NCBI GenBank assembly: GCA_964489055.1
Contig: CAZAXF010000015.1
Coordinates: 1-53,730, forward strand
DNA length: 53,730 nucleotides
Origin: 66-474 sp964489055
Lineage (GTDB): Bacteria > Pseudomonadota > Gammaproteobacteria > Xanthomonadales > Rhodanobacteraceae
Direction: 5' to 3'
Below, one piece after another: positions 36,275 through 44,592 of the stretch; the stretch's first letter is position 1; each line of letters opens with the position of its first letter. The translations under genes were made by a program, and so were the position numbers. A model generated the notes under the pieces. That model had not been told where the DNA came from. It did not search any database and saw only the letters and a list, made by a program, of their open reading frames with translations.

Positions 36275-37387
36275 ATGGACATCGGGTACTTCCTGAAACT
36301 GATGATGGACCGGGGTGCTTCGGACATGTTCCTGTCCACCGGCACCCCCGTGCACATCAAGATCGAGGGCAAGCTGGTGGCGCTGGGGACCTCGCCACTG
36401 CCTTCGGGCATGGTCAAGAAGATCGCCTACTCGCTGATGGACGAGGGTTCGGTCCCCAAGTTCGAGCGCGAGCTGGAATACAACATGGCGCTGGCGGTTT
36501 CCGACGTCGGCCGCTTCCGCGTCAACGTGTTCAAGCAGCGCGGCGAGGTGGGCCTGGTGATCCGTGCCATCAAGAGCGACATCCCCTCGATCGAGGAGCT
36601 GCTGCTGCCGCAGATCTACAAGAAGCTGATCATGGAGCCGCGCGGCCTGATCCTGGTGGTCGGCGCCACCGGGTCGGGCAAGTCGACCACGCTGGCCTCG
36701 ATGATCGACTACCGCAACCAGAACAGCGCCGGGCACATCCTCACCATCGAGGACCCGATCGAATACCTGCACCGACACAAGAAATCCATCGTCAACCAGC
36801 GCGAGGTGGGCCTGGACACCCACAGCTACGCCGAGGCGCTGAAGAACGCGATGCGCGAGGCGCCGGACGTGATCCTGATCGGCGAAATCCGCGACACCGC
36901 CACCATGGACGCGGCCATCGGCTTCTCGGAAACCGGCCACATCTGCCTGGCCACGCTGCATTCCAACAATGCCGACCAGACCATCGAACGCATCCTCAAC
37001 TTCTTCCCCGAGGCCGCGCACAAGAACATCCTGATGAACCTGGCGCTGAACCTGAAGGCGATCATCTCCCAGCGCCTGGTGATCGGCAAGGATGGCCGCC
37101 GCCGCCCGGCGACCGAGGTGCTGATCAACACCCCGCACATCCGCGACCTGCTGCGCCGCGGCGAGGTGCACGAGGTGAAGCTTGCGATGGAACGCAGCCT
37201 GGAGGAAGGCATGCAGACCTTCGACCAGTCGCTGTACAGGCTCTACAAGGAAGGCACGATCGACCTGGAAGAAGCGCTGTCGAAGGCCGATTCGCGCGAT
37301 GGCCTCGCGCTCAAGATCCGCCTGGCCGAAGGCGGCGACAGCTCCGAGCTGCCACAGGACGATCCCTACGGACTGGGCGTGGGCTAG
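36275..37387 (+). CDS. pilU: type IV pilus retraction ATPase PilU
   Basis: Cytoplasmic hexameric ATPase of 370 residues. Walker A is VVGATGSGKSTTLASM; the Asp box is LTIEDPIEYLH; Walker B DVILIGEIRDTATMDAA; His box HSNNADQTIERILNFFP. The N-terminal MDIGYFLKLMMDRGASDMFL and the extended C-terminus fit PilU better than PilT (about 345 residues). PilU helps PilT retract type IV pili; pilT itself is not in the window. GGGGA lies about 8 bp before ATG 36275. It is divergent from the lipoprotein gene (97 bp). Confidence 0.92.
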   Translation: MDIGYFLKLMMDRGASDMFLSTGTPVHIKIEGKLVALGTSPLPSGMVKKIAYSLMDEGSVPKFERELEYNMALAVSDVGRFRVNVFKQRGEVGLVIRAIKSDIPSIEELLLPQIYKKLIMEPRGLILVVGATGSGKSTTLASMIDYRNQNSAGHILTIEDPIEYLHRHKKSIVNQREVGLDTHSYAEALKNAMREAPDVILIGEIRDTATMDAAIGFSETGHICLATLHSNNADQTIERILNFFPEAAHKNILMNLALNLKAIISQRLVIGKDGRRRPATEVLINTPHIRDLLRRGEVHEVKLAMERSLEEGMQTFDQSLYRLYKEGTIDLEEALSKADSRDGLALKIRLAEGGDSSELPQDDPYGLGVG

Positions 37388-37408
37388 CCCGCGCCGGCGC
37401 CGAGGCAG

Positions 37409-37440
37409 ATTCCGGATCGCGGCTTCGCCGCGTCCGGAAT
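37409..37440. repeat. palindrome after pilU
   Basis: ATTCCGGATCGCGGC-TT-CGCCGCGTCCGGAAT, a near-perfect hairpin beginning 22 bp after the pilU stop. It may also help end transcription, but no T-run follows. Confidence 0.7.
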
Positions 37441-37469
37441 GACGCAAGCCCACGACGCACGGGAATGCT

Positions 37470-37890
37470 GTGGCGTGCGCTCCGCGCACGGCGGGATTTC
37501 GCGAACGCCCGCGGCCCCATCGTGCACGCAGTGCACCCTACGCAAGCACGGGACCAGGTGGCCGAAAGTTCATCAAGATGCCGTAGCGTGCGCTCCGCGC
37601 ACGGTGGGGTTTCGCGAACCCATGCGACCCCATCGTGCACAAAGTGCACGCTACGCAAGCGAGGTACCCGCAACCCGAATGGTCGTCGAGACCCCGTAGC
37701 GTGCGCTCCGCGCACGGTGGAGTTTCGCGAAACCATGCGACCCCATCGTGCACGAAGTGCACGCTACGCAAGCGCGGGACCAGGAGGCCGAAGGTTCATC
37801 AAGATGCCGTAGCGTGCGCTCCGCGCACGGTGGGGTTCCACGAAACCGCGCGACCCCATCGTGCACGAAGTGCACGCTACGCAAGCGCGA
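37470..37890. repeat. 113-bp tandem array of nested hairpins
   Basis: Copies begin at 37470, 37583, 37696 and 37809: an exact 113-bp period, 3.7 copies. Each copy has outer arms GTAGCGTGC and GCACGCTAC and two inner hairpins (GTGCGCTCCGCGCAC; GTGCACGAAGTGCAC), so it can fold into a cloverleaf-like shape. The region 37388-37904 has no gene. The same unit recurs at 51133-51471. Confidence 0.9.
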
Positions 37891-37904
37891 AACGGGGCGA
37901 TGGC

Positions 37905-38354
37905 TCAGCCGGCCAGGCGTGCCTTCACCCGTTTCGACAACGCGCCCATGTCCGCGCGCCCGGCGGCGCGTTCCTTCAGCAGCGCCATCACCTTGCCCAT
38001 CTCGCGCGGCGAACCGGCGCCGGCATCGGCGATGCACTTGTCGACCAGCGCATCGATTTCCGCCTCGGAAAGCTGCGCCGGCAGGTAGCCCTCGATCACG
38101 TCGATCTCGAAGCGCTCCTGCGCGGCCAGGTCTTCGCGCCTGGCGGCCTCGTACTGCGCCACCGAATCGCGGCGTTGCTTGAGCATCTTCTCCAGCACGT
38201 GCAGCACCTGGGCATCATCCAGCGTGATGCGCTCATCCACCTCGCGCTGCTTGATCGCGGCCAGGATCAACCGGACCGTTGCCAGGCGCGGCTTGTCGCC
38301 CGCCTTCATCGCGGCCTTCATGTCCTCGCCGATACGCTGCTTCAGATCGCTCAT
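37905..38354 (-). CDS. yqeY: GatB/YqeY domain protein
   Basis: 149-residue protein of the GatB/YqeY family: MSDLKQRIGEDMKAAMKAGD, RLILAAIKQREVDERI, IEGYLPAQLSEAEID and GKVMALLKERAAGRADMG are all family signatures. It resembles the tail domain of the GatB amidotransferase subunit and is thought to bind tRNA, but its role is not settled. ATG 38354 is preceded by GGAGAAGGGA. It follows rpsU, the usual gammaproteobacterial/Xanthomonas neighbour, though a terminator-like hairpin lies between them. Confidence 0.92.
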   Translation of the reverse strand: MSDLKQRIGEDMKAAMKAGDKPRLATVRLILAAIKQREVDERITLDDAQVLHVLEKMLKQRRDSVAQYEAARREDLAAQERFEIDVIEGYLPAQLSEAEIDALVDKCIADAGAGSPREMGKVMALLKERAAGRADMGALSKRVKARLAG

Positions 38355-38404
38355 TCCCTTCTCCAAATCAAGTCATTCACCGGACCGCCATAACGTATTT
38401 ACCG

Positions 38405-38475
38405 TTCGCCCCCGGCTTCAAGCCTGCCGGGGCAAGCTCTGAGCGTAGGCCCGCAGGGCCGAAGTCGAAGGGCTG
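38405..38475. repeat. CTGAGCGTAG...GTCGAAGGG intergenic element
   Basis: GCCGGGGCAAGCTCTGAGCG through GGGCCGAAGTCGAAGGG, with an inner hairpin (GGCCCGCAGGGCC). A second example is at about 42418-42463 (CTGAGCGTAG...GGAGTCGAAG). Confidence 0.55.
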
Positions 38476-38567
38476 CGTCTTGGTGCCCAATGCCTGCCCG
38501 GTTTCGGTCCCGGCACCAACGCTCAACAGTCACGCAACCATGGCGCGCTACCATGGGAAAACGCGAA

Positions 38568-38598
38568 ACGGCCGGCACCGCGATGCGGGACCGGCCGT
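38568..38598 (-). terminator. rho-independent terminator of rpsU
   Basis: Stem ACGGCCGGTCCCGC/GCGGTGCCGGCCGT (one mismatch) with a short loop, followed on the minus strand by TTTCGCGTTTTC. It starts 24 bp after the rpsU stop. Confidence 0.75.
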
Positions 38599-38621
38599 CA
38601 AGGCACGCGGGACGCGTGTGA

Positions 38622-38837
38622 TCAGTACAGGCGCTTGCGGCGCGTGACTTCGCGCGAGAGGCGACGCAGGTGGCGCTTGACCGCGGCAGCGCGCTTGCGC
38701 TTGCGTTCCTGGGTCGGCTTCTCGTAGTACTCGCGCTTGCGCGTTTCGGCGAGCACGCCGGCCTTCTCGCAGGTGCGCTTGAAACGGCGCAGGGCGATTT
38801 CGAACGGTTCGTTCTCGCGGACTTTGACGCTGGGCAT
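38622..38837 (-). CDS. rpsU: 30S ribosomal protein S21
   Basis: 71 residues, normal size. MPSVKVRENEPFEIALRRFK, then CEKAGVLAETRKREYYEKPT and the basic tail KRHLRRLSREVTRRKRLY are diagnostic. S21 is the last protein to join the 30S platform, near the anti-Shine-Dalgarno end of 16S rRNA. GGAG lies about 5-9 bp upstream. The leader contains a small hairpin (ACCCGC/GCGGGT at 38860-38877). Promoter and terminator are both visible, so it can be transcribed alone. Confidence 0.97.
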   Translation of the reverse strand: MPSVKVRENEPFEIALRRFKRTCEKAGVLAETRKREYYEKPTQERKRKRAAAVKRHLRRLSREVTRRKRLY

Positions 38838-38886
38838 GGACGCTCCACTTGGTAAACTGACCCGCCCGAATGCGGGTGAGCCGTAA

Positions 38887-38916
38887 ATTATAGCGTGAGT
38901 TCCATGATCGATTCAA
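38887..38916 (-). promoter_or_regulatory. sigma70 promoter of rpsU
   Basis: -10 TATAAT (38887-38892) and -35 TTGAAT (38911-38916) with 18-bp spacing on the minus strand. The -35 box lies inside the first codons of tsaD, so rpsU and tsaD share overlapping control DNA. This is the best-looking promoter in the window. Confidence 0.75.
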
Positions 38917-40034
38917 AGGCCCCGGTACTGGGCATCGAAAGCTCCTGCGACGAGACCGGGGTGGCGGTGTACGCCCCCGACCGCGGGTTGCTGGCGCACG
39001 CCCTGTACTCGCAGGTCGCGCTGCACGCCGAGTACGGCGGGGTGGTGCCGGAACTGGCCAGCCGCGACCACGTGCGCAAGTTGCTGCCGCTGCTGCGCCA
39101 GACGCTGGCCGAGGGCGGCCTCGCGGTATCCGACCTCGGCGCGGTGGCCTATACGGCCGGACCCGGCCTGATCGGCGCGCTGCTGGTGGGCGCCTCCGTG
39201 GCGCGTTCGCTGGCCTGGGCACTGGAAATCCCCGCCATCGGCGTGCACCACATGGAAGGACACCTGCTGGCGCCGTTGCTGGAGGAACCGGCCCCCGGCG
39301 ACGAGCCGCTGGCGCCGCCGTTCGTGGCGCTGCTGGTCTCGGGCGGCCATTCGATGCTGGTCGGGGTCGAGAAGATCGGCAGCTACACCATCCTCGGCGA
39401 CACCCTGGACGATGCCGCCGGCGAGGCCTTCGACAAGACCGCCAAGCTGATGGGCCTGCCCTATCCGGGCGGTCCGGCGCTGGCCAGGGTCGCCGAGTCC
39501 GGTAACCCGCTGCGCTTCCACTTCGCCCGCCCCATGACCGACCGCCCGGGCCTGGACCTCAGCTTTTCGGGCCTGAAGACCCAGGTGCTGCTGGCCTGGC
39601 AGCGCAGCGACCAGTCCAACGCCACCCGCGCCGACGTCGCGCGCGGCTTCGAGGAAGCCATCGTGGAGACCCTGGCCATCAAGTGCCGACGGGCGCTGGC
39701 CGAAACCGGCTACCGGCGGCTGGTGGTTTCCGGCGGCGTCGGCGCCAACCGGCGCCTGCGCGCGCAACTGTCCAGTGCCGGCGAAAAGGAGGGTTTCCAG
39801 ACCTACTTCCCGCGCCTGGAGTTCTGCACCGACAACGGCGCAATGATCGCACTGGCCGGCTCGATCCGCCTGGCCGCCGGCCAGTCCACCGGACCCGACA
39901 TCCAGGTGCGACCGCGCTGGGATTTGCGGGATCTGCCGGGACTCGGGTCGGGGGCGCCGGGACTCGGGTCGGGAGCGCCGGGACTCGGGACCCGGGACTC
40001 GGGACTCGGCGTGGAGACACACGCGAATCCGTAA
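38904..40034 (+). CDS. tsaD: tRNA N6-adenosine threonylcarbamoyltransferase
   Basis: Catalytic subunit for t6A37 formation on ANN-decoding tRNAs, 376 residues from ATG 38904 (GTG 38895 is an alternative). VLGIESSCDETGVAVY, GPGLIGALLVG, the metal-binding HHMEGHLLAP, LLVSGGHSMLV and DLSFSGLKTQ are all present. The family is about 340 residues. The last 33 or so residues here (PGLGSGAPGLGSGAPGLG and so on) come from a GGGACTCGG-type DNA repeat that has extended the frame. The core is complete, so activity is expected. It is divergent from rpsU, with folB and folK downstream. Confidence 0.95.
   Translation: MIDSKAPVLGIESSCDETGVAVYAPDRGLLAHALYSQVALHAEYGGVVPELASRDHVRKLLPLLRQTLAEGGLAVSDLGAVAYTAGPGLIGALLVGASVARSLAWALEIPAIGVHHMEGHLLAPLLEEPAPGDEPLAPPFVALLVSGGHSMLVGVEKIGSYTILGDTLDDAAGEAFDKTAKLMGLPYPGGPALARVAESGNPLRFHFARPMTDRPGLDLSFSGLKTQVLLAWQRSDQSNATRADVARGFEEAIVETLAIKCRRALAETGYRRLVVSGGVGANRRLRAQLSSAGEKEGFQTYFPRLEFCTDNGAMIALAGSIRLAAGQSTGPDIQVRPRWDLRDLPGLGSGAPGLGSGAPGLGTRDSGLGVETHANP
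39936..40009. repeat. GGGACTCGG simple repeat inside the 3' end of tsaD
   Basis: Repeats of CCGGGACTCGGGTCGGGGGCG and GGGACTCGG, in frame with tsaD. A pyrimidine-rich repeat of CCCTCACCACTCA type follows at about 40050-40100, immediately before folB. Confidence 0.8.
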
Positions 40035-40100
40035 CTCCCAAGCCGACCCACATCCCTCACCACTCATCCCTCACCCTTCGCCCCTCACCACTCACCCCCC

Positions 40101-40457
40101 ATGGACACCGTCTTCATCCAGGGCCTCCGCATCGAGACCATCATCGGCATCTACGACTGGGAGCGCCGCGTGCGCCAGCCGGTGGTGCTGGACATCGAGA
40201 TGGGCTTCGACAACACGCGCCCGGCCGCCACCGACGCCATCGACGACACGCTCAATTACAAGGCCGTTTCCAAGCGCCTGATCGCGTTCGTGGAAGGCTC
40301 CAGCTTCCAGTTGGTGGAAACCCTCGCCGAACGCTGCGCGTCGATCATCCGCGAAGAATTCGGCGTCGCCTGGGTGCGGCTGAAACTCGCCAAGCCCGGC
40401 GCCGTGCGCGGCGCGAAAGCCGTCGGCGTGGTCATCGAACGCGGCACGCGCGCCTGA
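40101..40457 (+). CDS. folB: dihydroneopterin aldolase
   Basis: 118 residues. Cleaves 7,8-dihydroneopterin to 6-hydroxymethyl-dihydropterin in folate synthesis. MDTVFIQGLRIETIIGIYDW, the catalytic-Glu region around ETLAERCASII, and LKLAKPGAVRGAKAVGV fit FolB. The start is preceded by a C/T-rich repeat with no Shine-Dalgarno sequence, which is odd; translation may be weak or leader-independent. folK follows after 4 bp, and a pteridine reductase gene lies 2 kb further on. Confidence 0.95.
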   Translation: MDTVFIQGLRIETIIGIYDWERRVRQPVVLDIEMGFDNTRPAATDAIDDTLNYKAVSKRLIAFVEGSSFQLVETLAERCASIIREEFGVAWVRLKLAKPGAVRGAKAVGVVIERGTRA

Positions 40458-40461
40458 CGCC

Positions 40462-40929
40462 ATGGCACGCGTGTACTTGAGCCTGGGTTCCAACCTCGAA
40501 CCGCAACGCCACCTGCGCGACGCATTGCGCACGCTGCGCCAGCGTTTCGGCGAGGTGACCGTATCGCCCGTGTACCGCAGCGCGGCGGTCGGATTCGAGG
40601 GCGCGCCGTTCCTCAACTGCGCCGCGGGCTTCGAGAGTGACCTGGCGCACGCGGCCCTGCGCGACTGGCTGCGCGCCTGCGAAGACGCCAGTGGTCGCGA
40701 CCGCAGCCTGCCCCGTTACGCCGACCGCACCCTGGATCTGGACATCGCCCTGTGGTGCGAGGACGCCGCCTGCCTCACCGACCTGTCGCGCAAGGAATTC
40801 GAACGCGCCCACGTACTGGCCCCCCTGGCCGACATCGCCCCCGACCTGCGCGAGCCGTTCACCGGCATGACGTTGCGCGAACGCTGGCGGCAGATGGCGC
40901 CGGCGCTGCCGGCGGTGGAGCGGGTGTAG
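40462..40929 (+). CDS. folK: 2-amino-4-hydroxy-6-hydroxymethyldihydropteridine pyrophosphokinase
   Basis: 155 residues. Transfers pyrophosphate from ATP to the FolB product. VYLSLGSNLEPQRHLRDAL at the N-terminus and the signature RYADRTLDLDIALW with ERAHVLAPLADIAPDL are clear. Four bases after folB, so co-transcribed. The next step enzyme, dihydropteroate synthase, is not in the window. Confidence 0.95.
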   Translation: MARVYLSLGSNLEPQRHLRDALRTLRQRFGEVTVSPVYRSAAVGFEGAPFLNCAAGFESDLAHAALRDWLRACEDASGRDRSLPRYADRTLDLDIALWCEDAACLTDLSRKEFERAHVLAPLADIAPDLREPFTGMTLRERWRQMAPALPAVERV

Positions 40930-41339
40930 CGGTGCACGGAAAAGTCGCTCGCTCCGCGGCCGGTGAAGTCGCGCGCTGCGCGCGCTGTGAAATCGCGCCT
41001 TCGGCGCTACCAAACGTAAAGAAAAAGCTCCGTGAATTTGCAACCGTTCAGACCCTCTCCCCCAACGATGAAGCCTTTGGGGGAGAGGGAGCAGCATGCG
41101 CGCGCCGGAAAAAGTCCTCTCCCCCGCAACTCGTTGCGGGGGAGAGGGTTGGGTGAGGGGGCCGCGGTCACAGAACGGAACGCCGGTAAAATCGAAGCGG
41201 AGCGATCCGGGCCGCGACGCGCCTTGCCGGCCGTGTTTCGCGTACGCGAGGTCTTCCCCCCCTCACCCCAACCCTCTCCCCCAACGATGAAGCCGTTGGG
41301 GGAGAGGGAGCGTGTCTCCAGCCACACGCGCGCAGCGCG
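40930..41339. repeat. palindromic CTCTCCCCC...GGGGGAGAG repeat cluster
   Basis: Three hairpins: CCCTCTCCCCCAA/(T)TGGGGGAGAGGG at 41053-41089, CCTCTCCCCCGCAAC/GTTGCGGGGGAGAGG at 41116-41147, and CCCTCTCCCCCAACG/CGTTGGGGGAGAGGG at about 41272-41309. They are preceded by GTCGCGCGCTGCGCGC-type small palindromes at 40940-41010. No gene in this 410-bp gap. Confidence 0.85.
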
Positions 41340-42002
41340 CTACCACCCGGCGTTGCGCGCATCCTGGGCGCGGTCGCGTTCGACGCGTTGGGCGGGGATT
41401 TCGGTGCTGCGGGGGATGAATTCGACTTCGCGGGTGAACATCGCGATCGCGGTACGGGCGACCTGGCGGGTGTCGTACCAGGCGTAGGCCCCGACGCCGA
41501 GGGCGCCGGCCACCGGCAGCAGGCGTGCCAGCGAGCTGCCCAGCGCCCGTTCGGAAAGCTTGATGCCGATGCGCTCGGCCACGCGCCGGATGGCGTGGGT
41601 GCCGGCCGGGCGCACGATCCAGCGCTGACCCGCGCGCACGGCCAGGTCGCGCACCGCCTGCGAGGCGGCGTGCCGGAACAGGCAGTAGAGCATCTGTTCG
41701 CGGGTCACCGTGTGGTGCTGCCCGCAGGCGGCGGCGATGTCGGCCACCATCTGCGCCTGGACCTTCCAGATCGCGACCAGCTCGGGCAGCACGGTCAGCC
41801 AGCCGAGCGGGCCGGGCGGCAGGGCCAGCGACGAGGAAGCCAGGAATGCCTTGCGTCGCGCCGCCAGCGCGATCGCGTCGACCCGTTCGCGCGACCGGGC
41901 CCCGGGCCGTTCACTGCTGGGCGGGACGTCGGACAGGAAGTCGAGAATCTGCTGCGCGATGCGTTGCGCCGCCGGGCCGGCGGTGGTGATGGACGTGCTC
42001 AT
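41340..42002 (-). CDS. EcsC-family-like protein
   Basis: 220 residues from ATG 42002. The centre (SLALPPGPLGWLTVLPELVA, then IWKVQAQMVADIAAACGQ) resembles the EcsC family, and RLLPVAGALGVGAYAWYDTR later could be membrane-associated. The C-terminus is charged (EVEFIPRSTEIPAQRVERDR). EcsC proteins are of unclear function. The frame can be extended upstream into a repeat, which is unlikely to be coding. The assignment is moderate; the gene itself is well supported by codon bias. Confidence 0.6.
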   Translation of the reverse strand: MSTSITTAGPAAQRIAQQILDFLSDVPPSSERPGARSRERVDAIALAARRKAFLASSSLALPPGPLGWLTVLPELVAIWKVQAQMVADIAAACGQHHTVTREQMLYCLFRHAASQAVRDLAVRAGQRWIVRPAGTHAIRRVAERIGIKLSERALGSSLARLLPVAGALGVGAYAWYDTRQVARTAIAMFTREVEFIPRSTEIPAQRVERDRAQDARNAGW

Positions 42003-42077
42003 CGGCGTCCTCGATGTGCTTGTGATGGTTGCAACACTTTCCTGGTTCCAAAGTTCAGGGAAACTCTGATTATCCTC

Positions 42078-42374
42078 GTCATCCCGGAATACTCGCGCCA
42101 TCCATGGCGCTCGCGCTGCGCGCCGCCTTCGGCGTTCGCGTTTGCAATCCCCGGATCGAGTCCGGGGCAGGCTCTGCAAACGCAGTCGCGGAGCGATATC
42201 CGGGATCCAGTGCCTTTGTATTGCAACACGTTGCGGAGTAGACACTGGATTATTCGCTGCGTCCCGCAGCTCACCCTTCGGGCCGTCGGCTTTGCCGACG
42301 TTCGCTACGGCATTCCCGGATCGAGTCCGGGACAGGCTCTGCCTCCGCAGTCCCGCTTTCGCGGGAATGACGAT
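42078..42374. repeat. inverted-repeat intergenic element, long form
   Basis: Outer arms CGTCATCCCGGAAT and GCGGGAATGACGA, with two internal copies of CCCCGGATCGAGTCCGGG-like hairpins. The rest of 42003-42587 contains a CTGAGCGTAG...GTCGAAG element at about 42418-42463 and no gene. Confidence 0.75.
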
Positions 42375-42587
42375 GGCAAGGTTTGATCAGACCTTTCTTG
42401 GCCGTGATTATCGGTTCGCGCTGAGCGTAGCTTGCGTGGGCAGGCGGAGTCGAAGCGTTCCCCCGGCCAGCCTGCGGATCTAAGTCCTGGGCGAACGGTC
42501 ACGGTGCAAGCCGGGTGACAGGGCTGGTCTGGTTGCGACATGCCGTCGTTGCGCCGGCGCTCACGTCGGGTGCCCCGTCGCCACGAC

Positions 42588-43331
42588 TCACGCGCCCAGG
42601 ATGCGCCCGCCATCCACGCGGATCGTCTGGCCGGTCACGAAGCGGGCGTCGCGCAACAGCCACAGCACCGCGCCGGCGACGTCCTCGGGCGTGCCCTGGC
42701 GACGCAGCACCGTGGCGTCCTTCAGCGCCAGTTGCCGCTCGACATCCGGGTTGTTTTCCGGTGCCAGCATGTTGCCCGGCGCCACCGCGTTCACGCGCAC
42801 TGCGGGACCCAGTTCGCGCGCCAGCACCAAGGTCGCCATGCGCAGCGCGGCCTTGCTCATGCAGTACGCTGCATGTTCGTGCAATGGGCGCTCGGCGTAG
42901 ATGTCGGTGATGTTGACGATCGCGCCGCGCGACGCCTTCAGGTGTTCCGCCGCCGCCTGCGCCAGCAACAGCGGCGCACGCGCGTTGACCGCGAACAGGG
43001 CATCGCATTCATCGGCCGTGATCGTGCCGACCGGCGTGGGACGGAAAATCGAGGCGTTGTTGATGAGCGCATCCAGCCGGCCGAAGTGCGCCGCGGCGGC
43101 ATCGACCAGGCCGGGCAGGCGCGCGGCGTCGGCAAGGTCGGCCTCCAGCGCCAGCGTGGATCCGGAGCGCACCGATTCCAGCTCTTCGACCAGCGCGTCG
43201 CGCTCGGCACGGGAACGGCGGCAGTGCAGCGCCACGTCGTAGCCGGCGGCGTGCAGGGTGCGCGCGATCACCGCGCCGATGCGACGCGCGGCGCCGGTGA
43301 CCAGCGCGACGGGGTGGCGGTTTTCGGTCAT
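42588..43331 (-). CDS. folM: pteridine reductase (FolM-like SDR)
   Basis: Short-chain dehydrogenase of 247 residues. The NADP site reads TGAARRIGAVIA, with the double Arg typical of pteridine/dihydrobiopterin reductases rather than TGxSxGIG. LINNASIF, the Asp of NITDIYAERP and the YCMSKAA Tyr-x3-Lys make the PTR1/FolM catalytic set. It probably reduces dihydromonapterin or dihydrofolate, in keeping with folB and folK nearby. It is divergent from the MidA-like gene (64 bp). Confidence 0.85.
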   Translation of the reverse strand: MTENRHPVALVTGAARRIGAVIARTLHAAGYDVALHCRRSRAERDALVEELESVRSGSTLALEADLADAARLPGLVDAAAAHFGRLDALINNASIFRPTPVGTITADECDALFAVNARAPLLLAQAAAEHLKASRGAIVNITDIYAERPLHEHAAYCMSKAALRMATLVLARELGPAVRVNAVAPGNMLAPENNPDVERQLALKDATVLRRQGTPEDVAGAVLWLLRDARFVTGQTIRVDGGRILGA

Positions 43332-43395
43332 GGCTGCGGCTCCGCGTTATGCTGCGCGATCCGCAGCCTGACGCAATCGCGAGCAAATCGCCAGC

Positions 43396-44592
43396 GTGGA
43401 TACCAACCTGCCAGCCCCCTCGCCCGAGGAAGCCGCGCATTCGGCGCGCCTCGCCGACGCCATCCGCCAGGAGATCACGGCGTCCGGACCGATGCCGTTT
43501 GCACGTTTCATGGAGCGATGCCTGTACGCGCCGGGGCTGGGGTATTACAGCGCCGGCCGGCTGAAGTTCGGCGAACACGGCGACTTCGTGACCGCGCCGG
43601 AACTGGGCTCGCTGTTTGCCCGCTGCGTGGCCCGTGCGCTGGCGCCGGTGGTACGCGCCAGCGGCGAGGACGCGGTGTGGTTCGAGCTGGGCGGCGGCAG
43701 CGGTGCGTTCGCGCGTGACTGCCTGCTCGAACTGGTCGCGCAAGACGCGCTGCCGCGCCACTACTGGCTGCTGGAACCCTCGGCCGACCTGCGCGAGCGC
43801 CAGCGCGAGCGGTTGCGCGCCGAGCTTTCCGCCGATCTTTTCGCGCGCTGCCGCTGGCTGGACCGGCCGCCGCAGCACGCCTGGTCGGGCGTGCTGTTTG
43901 CCAACGAGGTGCTGGACGCGCTGCCGATCACCCGCTTCACGATGCGCGATGGCGATGTATTCGAGGAACACGTCGTGTTGAGCGCCAACGCCGCGTTCAC
44001 GCGCGAGGACCGGCCGACCGACCCGCTGGTCGCCGGCGCGGTGCGCCACCTGCAGCGTCGGCTGGGCCGCGAATTCGACGACGGCTACCGCTCGGAAGTG
44101 CTGCCGCAACTGCCGTGGTGGCTGGAAGCGATCGCCGGCGAACAGCAGCGCGGCGCGGCGCTGTTCATCGACTACGGCTACACCCGGCGCGAGTTCTACC
44201 GGCCCGAACGCCGCGACGGCACCTTGCTGTGCCATTACCGGCACCGCGCACACGCCGATCCGTTTATCCTGCCCGGCCTGCAGGACATCACCGCCTCGGT
44301 CGATTTCACCGCGCTGATGGAGGCCGGCATCGGCGCGGGCTTCGAACCCGCGTGCTACGCGTTCCAGTCCGAATTCCTGTTCGCCACCGGCCTGGATGCA
44401 ATGTTCACGACCGAATACGAACGGCTGCAGGACGAAGCCGCGCGCTACAAGCTGGCGCAGCAGGTCAAGCGGCTGACCCTGCCCGGCGAAATGGGCGAAC
44501 GCTTCCAGGCCGCCCTGTTCACGCGCGAAATCGACGCCGCCGAAACGCTGGCGCCGCTGCTGGCGGTCGACCGCAGCGGACGGCTGGACTGA
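43396..44592 (+). CDS. MidA/NDUFAF7-family SAM-dependent methyltransferase
   Basis: 398 residues of the DUF185/MidA family. GLGYYSAGRLKFGEHGDFVT with APELGSLFARCVA is the hallmark; SAM motif I is FELGGGSGAFARD, and ANEVLDALPITRF follows. Mitochondrial NDUFAF7 methylates an arginine of complex I subunit NDUFS2; the bacterial substrate is not established. Start is GTG 43396; a clear Shine-Dalgarno sequence is lacking. The neighbouring pteridine reductase is divergent, an order common in Xanthomonadales. Confidence 0.88.
   Translation: MDTNLPAPSPEEAAHSARLADAIRQEITASGPMPFARFMERCLYAPGLGYYSAGRLKFGEHGDFVTAPELGSLFARCVARALAPVVRASGEDAVWFELGGGSGAFARDCLLELVAQDALPRHYWLLEPSADLRERQRERLRAELSADLFARCRWLDRPPQHAWSGVLFANEVLDALPITRFTMRDGDVFEEHVVLSANAAFTREDRPTDPLVAGAVRHLQRRLGREFDDGYRSEVLPQLPWWLEAIAGEQQRGAALFIDYGYTRREFYRPERRDGTLLCHYRHRAHADPFILPGLQDITASVDFTALMEAGIGAGFEPACYAFQSEFLFATGLDAMFTTEYERLQDEAARYKLAQQVKRLTLPGEMGERFQAALFTREIDAAETLAPLLAVDRSGRLD

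Noticed and set aside
36275..37387. Assignment as pilT
   Set aside because: Length, N-terminal sequence and extended C-terminus fit PilU; PilT is shorter.
34709..37489. 926-codon minus-strand frame opposite pilU running into the OmpA-like gene
   Set aside because: Only its last part (34709-35569) is a gene; the rest is the antisense of pilU and ignores the lipoprotein gene.
37470..37890. CRISPR-like array
   Set aside because: The 113-bp period has no short constant repeat with unique spacers; units are near identical throughout and no cas genes are present.
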